Positions 57,437 to 64,000 of a stretch of 64,000 bases of DNA are shown piece after piece. The stretch's first letter is position 1. Each line of letters starts with the position of its first letter. Both the position numbers and the translations under genes were made by a program. The stretch is from Lactobacillus melliventris (GTDB lineage: Bacteria > Bacillota > Bacilli > Lactobacillales > Lactobacillaceae). The notes below the pieces were generated by a model that saw only the letters and a list, made by a program, of their open reading frames with translations, was not told the DNA's origin and searched no databases. Location of the stretch: NCBI RefSeq assembly GCF_013346935.1, contig NZ_JAAEEB010000002.1, positions 62,001-126,000 on the forward strand, given 5' to 3'.

Positions 57437-57958
57437 TTAGAATGGTAAATCATCATCAGAAATATCAATGGTATCGCCTGAACCTGCAAATGGATCTTGG
57501 GTATTATCCGGACCATTATTAGCAGTGTTATTCTGATTTGAAGCTCCCATATTAGGAGTATTATTGGTATTCTGATTACCAAAATTGCCATTGTTATTTG
57601 GTGTGTAACCACCATTTTGACCACGGGCTTCACGATCTTTACGTGATTCAAGCAATGCAAAGTTGTCAACGACAACTTCTGTTACATATACTCTTTGCCC
57701 GTCTTTATTATCGTAACTTCTGGTTTGAATTCGGCCATCTATACCAACAAGTGAGCCTTTAGACGTAAAATTACAGAAATTTTCTGCAGATTTGCGCCAA
57801 ATGACACAACTGATAAAATCTGCACCTCTCTCGCCTTGAGCGTTTGTATATTGACGATCTACAGCAAGAGTAAACGTAGCAACCGAGATTCCACTCCCAG
57901 TAGTACGTAATTCAGGATCACGTGTTAAACGGCCAACAAGTACAACTCGATTAATCAT
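57437..57958 (-). CDS. ssb: Single-stranded DNA-binding protein
   Basis: A 173-residue SSB. The OB-fold fills the first ~110 residues ([58 protein letters not shown]). A Gly/Asn-rich linker of about 50 residues follows, and the acidic tip DDDLPF closes the protein, which binds partner proteins. It lies between rpsF and rpsR. Confidence 0.98.
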   Translation of the reverse strand: MINRVVLVGRLTRDPELRTTGSGISVATFTLAVDRQYTNAQGERGADFISCVIWRKSAENFCNFTSKGSLVGIDGRIQTRSYDNKDGQRVYVTEVVVDNFALLESRKDREARGQNGGYTPNNNGNFGNQNTNNTPNMGASNQNNTANNGPDNTQDPFAGSGDTIDISDDDLPF

Positions 57959-58012
57959 ACTTTAGGTCCTCCCTTTCCTAAATCACGAAAACGATAACGT
58001 TTTTGTTCTTAA

Positions 58013-58306
58013 TTATCCAACTTTGACGGTCATTGAACGTAGAACGGCAGTATCAATCTTGGACAAACGGTCAAATTCGTTAACTGCATCAGCGTTATCA
58101 GCAGTGAAAGTCATAACGTGATATAAACCCTCACGATATTTATTAATTTCATATGCGAAATGACGCTTTTCCCAGTCTTTTGACTCAACCATCGTACCAC
58201 CGTTATCGGTAATAACCTTATCATAGCTTTCAACCAATGCTTTCTTTGATTCTTCATCAATATCAGGCTTGATAATATAAGTTATTTCATACTTAGTAGT
58301 TGTCAT
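58013..58306 (-). CDS. rpsF: 30S ribosomal protein S6
   Basis: A 97-residue S6 protein with the conserved [15 protein letters not shown] and [20 protein letters not shown]. It pairs with S18 on the 30S platform; with S18 it can also bind the leader of its own mRNA in many bacteria. The ATG follows AGGAGGTG. First gene of rpsF-ssb-rpsR. It lies about 200 bases after gyrA. Confidence 0.98.
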   Translation of the reverse strand: MTTTKYEITYIIKPDIDEESKKALVESYDKVITDNGGTMVESKDWEKRHFAYEINKYREGLYHVMTFTADNADAVNEFDRLSKIDTAVLRSMTVKVG

Positions 58307-58334
58307 ACTAGTGCACCTCCTTCTGGACTAAATG

Positions 58335-58379
58335 GTTCTTGCTAAAAATCAAGAACAAGGAGTAATGAAGTTTATTACT
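58335..58379 (-). promoter_or_regulatory. rpsF leader with two hairpins
   Basis: On the minus strand AGTAAT/ATTACT and CAAGAAC/GTTCTTG form two stems in tandem about 30-75 bases before rpsF. An S6:S18-binding leader is common at this place, but I cannot confirm its core motif here. Confidence 0.4.
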
Positions 58380-58512
58380 CGCAATCTCTAATTCTAGCAC
58401 ATAAACAAAAAATTACCAAACTATCTTTACGTGATCCAATAAGAAATTTTCATTCCTTACTTAATATATACGTAAAATAATCTGATAATTTTTAAATATT
58501 TTTGTTTCTTAA

Positions 58513-60999
58513 TTAGTCTTGCTCTTCTGCATTTTCTGTAGAAGCAGCTACTTCCTGGTCCTCTTCAGCCGGAACAATTGCCAGACTGGCAACTTTATTG
58601 TTGTCATTAATCTTGATCAAGCGCACACCGAGAGTGCTGCGTCCAGTTTGAGAAACATCCTTTGTCTTAAAGCGGATCATGATACCATCATCTGTGATAA
58701 CCATGATATCCTGACTGCCATCGATCACGGTCACGCCTGAAAGTGGACCATTTTTCTTGGTAATGTTTGCTGTTTTAATCCCTTTACCGCCGCGGCCCTT
58801 TGTCGGATATTCAGCAGCTGCTGTTCTCTTACCGTAGCCCTTTTCAGAAATCACTAAGACTTCATCATTATTTTTAACGACACCAGAACCAACAACATAG
58901 TCATTTTCACGTAAATTAATTCCCCGAACACCGGCAGCTGTCCGTCCCATTGACCGAACAGTTTGCTCATTAAAGCGCACGGCATAACCTAAGTGGGTAC
59001 CGATCAGGATATCTTGCTTGCCGTCTGTAGCCAAGACATTATTCAGCTCATCACCATCGCGCAGGGTTAATGCGATTAAGCCACTGTTGCGGATATTGCC
59101 AAATTCACTGACATGAGTACGTTTAACGGTCCCCATTTTCGTAATGAAGAATAAGTACTGGTCATCCGCATCTTCAGGAATATTAACGATAGTCTGAATC
59201 TTCTCGCCTTTTTCCAGTTGCAGTAAGTTGACTATTGGGAGACCCTTAGCAGTACGACCAAATTCTGGAATTTCATAGGCTTTCTTTGAATAAACCTTGC
59301 CCTTGTTGGTAAAGAACAGCAACATATCATGAGTACTTGAATAAATCAGGTTGGCAATAAAGTCGCCTTCTTTAACGCCCATGCCTTTGATACCTTTACC
59401 ACCACGATTTTGAGTCTTAAATTCGGTAATAGGCATCCTCTTAATGTAGCCGCTGTGAGTTAATGTCAGTAAAACGTCTTGCTTTTCAATTAAATCTTCA
59501 TCTTCAATTGAGACAACTTCGCTAGCGCCAATCTTAGTTCGGCGAGCATCGCCAAAACGTTTTTGAATATCCAGCAGCTCATTATAGATTATTTCATTAA
59601 TGCGCTCTGGTTTTGCCAAAATGTCTTTATAATCAGCAATCTTGGCTTGTAACTCTTTATATTCGGCTTCAACTTTGTCACGCTCAAGACCGGTTAACCG
59701 TACCAGCCGCATGTCTAAGATCGCTTGTGATTGCTTATCATCAAGACCAAAACGACTGATTAAAGCAGCCTTAGCAATATCACTTGACTGACTCTGACGA
59801 ATGATATGGACAATCTCATCAATGTGGTCAAGGGCGATTTGCAGACCTTCGAGAATGTGTGCTCTAGCTTCGGCTTTGGCTAATTCAAATTTAGTTCTCC
59901 GGGTAACAACATCTTCTTGGTGTTCCAAGTAATATTGCAGCATCTGCTTGAGACTGAGAAAATGCGGTGCGCCATCAACAATTGCCACCATATTCATACC
60001 AAAGTTGGCCTGCATCTGCGTCAATTTAAATAAATTATTTAACACAACACTGGCACTAGCATCACGGCGAATATCAATTGTGACTCTCATCCCTGTTTGA
60101 TCTGATTCATCACGCACACCAGTAATACCATCAATAGTCTTAGCTCGCGCTAGGTCTGCAATTTTCTTAACCAGCTCAGCTTTATTAACCAAGTATGGCA
60201 ACTCAGTAACGACTATTCTTTCACGACCGCTTTTTTCGGTTTCAATATTAGTATTAGCGCGAACAACAATATTGCCGCGCCCAGTTTCATAGGCCCGATA
60301 AATGCCACCGCGACCCATGATAGTACCACCTGTAGGAAAATCTGGACCCGGAATTGCCTTCATCAATTCTTTAGTAGTGACATCAGGGTTGTTCATCAAC
60401 ATGTGCAGACCCTTAATCACCTCTGACAAGTTATGAGGCGGTATGTTGGTCGTCATACCAACGGCAATACCACTTGTACCATTAACTAATAAGTTAGGTA
60501 TTCTGGCAGGCAATACTACTGGCTCATTTTCAGAATCATCGTAATTACGCTGCCAATCAACAGTATTTTTATTGATATCGCGCAACATTTCGACGGCAAT
60601 TTTGCTCATGCGCGCCTCAGTATAACGCATTGCGGCCGGCTCATCGCCATCAACAGATCCGAAATTACCGTGGCCGTCAACTAACATATAGCGGTAACTA
60701 AAATCTTGTGCCATATGGGCCATCGCCAAATAAATTGAGGAATCACCGTGAGGGTGGAACTTACCCATAACTTCTCCCACGATTCTGGCTGACTTTTTAT
60801 ATGGTTTATCTGGTGTAACACCTAGTTCACTCATGCCATAAAGAATCCGGCGCTGAACCGGCTTCAAGCCATCGCGCACATCGGGTAAAGCCCGCGCCAC
60901 GATAACAGACATGGCATAATCTAAGAATGAACTATTCATTACGCTGGTCAGATCAACGTTTCTTATTCTATGATCCTGACCTTGATTGTCGTTATCCAT
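58513..60999 (-). CDS. gyrA: DNA gyrase subunit A
   Basis: An 828-residue GyrA. The catalytic Tyr is Y126 ([10 protein letters not shown]). The N-terminal breakage-reunion domain holds [20 protein letters not shown]; the C-terminal half has the beta-pinwheel repeats with the GyrA box [10 protein letters not shown]. In the quinolone-resistance region GDSSIYLAM, the position matching E. coli Asp87 is Leu and Ser83 is Ser. An acidic tail ends the protein. It follows gyrB by nine bases; the start has AGGAGG. Confidence 0.98.
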   Translation of the reverse strand: MDNDNQGQDHRIRNVDLTSVMNSSFLDYAMSVIVARALPDVRDGLKPVQRRILYGMSELGVTPDKPYKKSARIVGEVMGKFHPHGDSSIYLAMAHMAQDFSYRYMLVDGHGNFGSVDGDEPAAMRYTEARMSKIAVEMLRDINKNTVDWQRNYDDSENEPVVLPARIPNLLVNGTSGIAVGMTTNIPPHNLSEVIKGLHMLMNNPDVTTKELMKAIPGPDFPTGGTIMGRGGIYRAYETGRGNIVVRANTNIETEKSGRERIVVTELPYLVNKAELVKKIADLARAKTIDGITGVRDESDQTGMRVTIDIRRDASASVVLNNLFKLTQMQANFGMNMVAIVDGAPHFLSLKQMLQYYLEHQEDVVTRRTKFELAKAEARAHILEGLQIALDHIDEIVHIIRQSQSSDIAKAALISRFGLDDKQSQAILDMRLVRLTGLERDKVEAEYKELQAKIADYKDILAKPERINEIIYNELLDIQKRFGDARRTKIGASEVVSIEDEDLIEKQDVLLTLTHSGYIKRMPITEFKTQNRGGKGIKGMGVKEGDFIANLIYSSTHDMLLFFTNKGKVYSKKAYEIPEFGRTAKGLPIVNLLQLEKGEKIQTIVNIPEDADDQYLFFITKMGTVKRTHVSEFGNIRNSGLIALTLRDGDELNNVLATDGKQDILIGTHLGYAVRFNEQTVRSMGRTAAGVRGINLRENDYVVGSGVVKNNDEVLVISEKGYGKRTAAAEYPTKGRGGKGIKTANITKKNGPLSGVTVIDGSQDIMVITDDGIMIRFKTKDVSQTGRSTLGVRLIKINDNNKVASLAIVPAEEDQEVAASTENAEEQD

Positions 61000-61008
61000 T
61001 TAAACCTC

Positions 61009-62973
61009 CTATGCATCCAAATTTTCAACGTATTTAGCGTTAGTCTCGATAAAATTACGCCGCGGACCTACTTCATTTCCCATCAGTAATTCAAAGACCT
61101 CATCGGCATTTTTAGCGTATTCCGGACTGACACGGTCGAGTCTCCTATTTTCAGGATTCATGGTTGTATCCCATAATTGTTCTGGGTCCATTTCGCCCAG
61201 TCCCTTATACCGTTGTACCAAAGGTTTAGGACTTGGCTGCAGACTACCTAAATAGTCATGCAGTTCTTCATCAGTATCTAAGTATCTGACCACTTTTCCC
61301 TGGCGTACTTGGTATAGAGGTGGACGTGCAATATAAACGTAGCCTTTTTCAATCATCGGACGCATGTAATTGTAAAAGAGGGTTAAAAGCAGTGTCCGAA
61401 TGTGGGCGCCATCGACATCGGCATCTGTCATAATGATTAATTTGTGGTAGCGAGCCTTAGAAACATCAAAATCTGCACCAAAGCCGGTTCCCAAAGCCGT
61501 AAAAAGTGAACGAATTTCTTGGTTAGCCAAAATACGATCCATTGACGCTTTTTCAACGTTCAGAATTTTACCACGAATTGGCAAGATAGCTTGAGTCAGC
61601 CTTGAGCGTCCCTGCTTGGCAGAGCCGCCAGCAGAATTACCCTCAACTATGAATAATTCAGAAATGCTGGGGTCATTACTGGTGTTGTCAGCTAATTTAC
61701 CCGGCAAGTTAGCAATTTCCAGACCTGATTTTTTACGAGTTACCTCACGCGCACGTTTAGCAGCTGTCCGGGCACGTTCAGCCAGTTGGGCTTTTTCAAC
61801 AATTTTCCGACCAACTTGCGGATTTTCCATTAAAAAACGGTTGAAGGTTTCAGAAAAAGCACGATCTACAGCTGTCCGCGCATCAGAGTTGCCTAATTTA
61901 GTCTTAGTCTGACCTTCAAATTGCGGGTTAGGGTGCTTAACTGATACGACAGCTGTCATCCCTTCCCGAATATCTTCTCCTGAAAGATTATCATCACTAT
62001 CTTTTAACAGCTTAGTCTTATGGGCATAATCATTAACTACCCGTGTTAAGGCTGTCTTGAACCCTGCTTCGTGCATCCCACCTTCATAGGTATGGATATT
62101 ATTAGCAAAGGTCATCAGTGTTGTTTTATAGCCTTTTGTATATTGCAAAGATACTTCAACGTTAATATCGTTGTCATTACCTTCTACATAGATCGGCTCA
62201 TCAAATAATACTTCTGTATCACGATTTAAGAACGAAACATATTCCTGAATACCACCTTCATAGTGATAAACGTCGGTTTCCGCGCTGTCTTTGCGCTTAT
62301 CGGTAAATGTTAATTTCAAGCCCTTATTTAAAAAGGCAAGTTCACGGATACGATTTTTGAGGATCTTGTCATCAAAAGAAGTGGTTTCAGTAAAGATATC
62401 TGGATCTGGGAAAAAGTGCACTATGGTACCATGTTCAGATAAAGGCACAGTCCCCGTTACTTTCATTTCATCAACTACGCGACCACGACTAAAGTCAATA
62501 AAGTACTTTTTACCATCACGCATTGTTGTAACATCTAGCTTAGTTGATAAAGCATTCACGACAGAAGCACCCACTCCGTGCAAACCGCCTGAAACCTTAT
62601 AGCCGCCACCACCAAATTTACCACCGGCGTGTAAGACAGTAAAAACAGTTTCAAGAGCTGGTCGACCCGTCTTTTTTTCAATATCGACCGGAATACCACG
62701 CCCATCGTCTTGAACAGTTACACTGCCATCCTCATTAATTGTAACTTCAATCTTGCTGGCAAAACCGGCTAAGCTTTCATCGATACCATTATCAATTATT
62801 TCCCACACTAAGTGGTGCAAACCCTGAGAGCTGGTAGAGCCAATATACATTCCTGGACGCTTACGAACTGCTTCAAGTCCGCCTAAGACCTGAATCTGAC
62901 TGGCATTATATTTATCGGCTTCTTTTTCATATTGCTTAATTTGCTTAAGATTTTCTTTGTTACTATCTGCCAT
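61009..62973 (-). CDS. gyrB: DNA gyrase subunit B
   Basis: A 654-residue GyrB, ATPase subunit of DNA gyrase. The GHKL domain shows [23 protein letters not shown] and [14 protein letters not shown]. The TOPRIM domain has [13 protein letters not shown] and DADVDGAHI; the C-terminal PLYQVRQGK and [15 protein letters not shown] are standard. About 30 extra residues ([20 protein letters not shown]) lie at the N-terminus, as in other lactobacilli. Its start overlaps the recF stop by 11 bases. Confidence 0.98.
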   Translation of the reverse strand: MADSNKENLKQIKQYEKEADKYNASQIQVLGGLEAVRKRPGMYIGSTSSQGLHHLVWEIIDNGIDESLAGFASKIEVTINEDGSVTVQDDGRGIPVDIEKKTGRPALETVFTVLHAGGKFGGGGYKVSGGLHGVGASVVNALSTKLDVTTMRDGKKYFIDFSRGRVVDEMKVTGTVPLSEHGTIVHFFPDPDIFTETTSFDDKILKNRIRELAFLNKGLKLTFTDKRKDSAETDVYHYEGGIQEYVSFLNRDTEVLFDEPIYVEGNDNDINVEVSLQYTKGYKTTLMTFANNIHTYEGGMHEAGFKTALTRVVNDYAHKTKLLKDSDDNLSGEDIREGMTAVVSVKHPNPQFEGQTKTKLGNSDARTAVDRAFSETFNRFLMENPQVGRKIVEKAQLAERARTAAKRAREVTRKKSGLEIANLPGKLADNTSNDPSISELFIVEGNSAGGSAKQGRSRLTQAILPIRGKILNVEKASMDRILANQEIRSLFTALGTGFGADFDVSKARYHKLIIMTDADVDGAHIRTLLLTLFYNYMRPMIEKGYVYIARPPLYQVRQGKVVRYLDTDEELHDYLGSLQPSPKPLVQRYKGLGEMDPEQLWDTTMNPENRRLDRVSPEYAKNADEVFELLMGNEVGPRRNFIETNAKYVENLDA

Positions 62974-64000
62974 GCAATTTCCCCTCTTCTAAATAAATTT
63001 GTCCAGATTTAATGCGGTATATTTTCGGCTTCTTAATTATTTCCCAGGAAATACCCTCAAGATCTGTCGTCGTAATAAATGTTTGTGTTTTACCGTGAAT
63101 GTAATTGAGTAAGGCACTTTGGCGGTTATGGTCAAGCTCACTCATGACATCATCTAGTAATAATAACGGATATTCATCAGTTAACTGGTGCACAAGCTGA
63201 ATCTCAGCCAGTTTAATACTAAGCGCGATTGTTCTCTGCTGTCCTTGAGAGCCATATAAATGAGCGTTTTTACCATCAAGTTCAAACTCAATGTCATCCC
63301 TGTGAGGACCGCTTAAGGTCGTGCCTTTGAGAATTTCAATTCTTTGATTTTTTTGAAAATTGTCTAACACTTTATGATAAACTTCTTCGACGCTATCTCT
63401 TGCAGTTATTTCTTTTACCGATGGCCGATAAGTTACTTCCAGCTTTTCAGCGCTGGTACTGATGTGAGCGTAAGCATCTTGAGCATATTGATCTAAATAA
63501 TTTAAAAATTGAAAGCGGCGGACTATTACTTCTGCCGCAACACCGGCTAGTTGATCCGACAAAACTTCCAAAAACATGGTGTCATGCGCTTCACCCTTGG
63601 CCAATTGTTTCAAATAATTATTCTTTTGTTGCAATACCTGCTTATACTTGCCTGCAAAATAAAGGTATTCGGCACTAATTTGACCAAACTCCTGATCCAT
63701 GAATCGCCGCCTTAAGTTGGGTGCCCCTTTAATCAGGTCTAAATCTTCCGGCGAAAATAAAATAGCGTTTAATTGTCCCACATATTTGGATAATTTCGCT
63801 TGTTCAACCCGATTAACCCAAACTTTCTTACCTTTAGTGGTAATTAAAACCCGCAAAGATAGATCAATTTGACTTTTATAAATGTGACCAGAAACATTGG
63901 CATAGTCTTTACCAAAAGCGATTAGTTCTTTATCATTACTGGTTCTATGAGAACGAGTTAGGGCCAAAAAATAAATCGCTTCAAGTAAATTAGTTTTGCC
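62963..64000 (-). CDS. recF: DNA repair protein RecF (5' end outside the window)
   Basis: At least 345 residues of RecF, an SMC-like ATPase that loads RecA at gaps. The visible part begins at [20 protein letters not shown], just after the Walker A, whose start lies beyond the window. The signature region ([34 protein letters not shown]) and Walker [14 protein letters not shown] are intact. The true start is probably about 30 codons to the right. The order recF-gyrB-gyrA is the standard origin-proximal arrangement. Confidence 0.96.
   Translation of the reverse strand, partial: GKTNLLEAIYFLALTRSHRTSNDKELIAFGKDYANVSGHIYKSQIDLSLRVLITTKGKKVWVNRVEQAKLSKYVGQLNAILFSPEDLDLIKGAPNLRRRFMDQEFGQISAEYLYFAGKYKQVLQQKNNYLKQLAKGEAHDTMFLEVLSDQLAGVAAEVIVRRFQFLNYLDQYAQDAYAHISTSAEKLEVTYRPSVKEITARDSVEEVYHKVLDNFQKNQRIEILKGTTLSGPHRDDIEFELDGKNAHLYGSQGQQRTIALSIKLAEIQLVHQLTDEYPLLLLDDVMSELDHNRQSALLNYIHGKTQTFITTTDLEGISWEIIKKPKIYRIKSGQIYLEEGKLHGR

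Overview
The window looks like a piece of a Lactobacillus chromosome (acidophilus/helveticus/crispatus-type species), close to the replication origin. The right end carries the conserved block recF-gyrB-gyrA, rpsF-ssb-rpsR, gdpP-rplI-dnaB, all on the minus strand. The rest has low G+C, many short insertion-sequence (IS) remnants, Rgg-type regulators and a very large S8 cell-envelope proteinase that ends in an S-layer-associated (SLAP-like) wall-binding domain. The species assignment is an inference from gene content and order.

Layout. 0-11 kb: two paralogous 6-phospho-beta-glucosidases, an SDR oxidoreductase, an ABC exporter, an XRE regulator paired with a small membrane protein, a D-2-hydroxyacid dehydrogenase and the PepO endopeptidase. 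The second glucosidase has lost nearly all of its PTS EIIC partner. 11-17 kb: an Rgg regulator divergent from an MFS exporter, a truncated Rgg copy inside a pair of IS3-like inverted ends, a frameshifted small secreted protein, and an apparent MqsR-type toxin with an antitoxin that joins an HTH to a Panacea/DUF4065 domain. 17-24 kb: the lactocepin-like proteinase and its divergent PrsA/PrtM foldase. 25-30.6 kb: a graveyard of IS3 and IS30 remnants, a cut ABC transporter, wrecked PLP-decarboxylase and FAD-oxidoreductase genes, and a G+C-rich MFS gene downstream of another Rgg regulator.

30.6-41.2 kb: a surface-glycan-like cluster on the minus strand (GH3, GtrA, GT2, a membrane-anchored GH3 with circularly permuted domain order, and UDP-galactopyranose mutase), divergent from an AgrA/AgrC-like two-component system. 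Both GH3 transcription units carry a similar cre-like site. 41.8-46.2 kb: an ABC-2 exporter (one ATPase, two permeases) and a small membrane protein. 46.9-50.4 kb: an AT-rich island with a three-gene ParA module, a decayed tyrosine recombinase and a tRNA-Thr. 50.5-52.9 kb: MgtC-like and Mbeg1-like proteins and a small CsbD-like protein. 53-64 kb: the origin-proximal housekeeping block; recF runs off the window.

The best candidates for something under-described are: (1) the toxin plus HTH-Panacea antitoxin; (2) the overlapping ParA/148-aa/238-aa module, which has no ParB; (3) the two-component system beside the paired GH3/GtrA/GT2/Glf cluster with its permuted membrane GH3; and (4) a shared sequence box upstream of pepO and of the Rgg/MFS pair.
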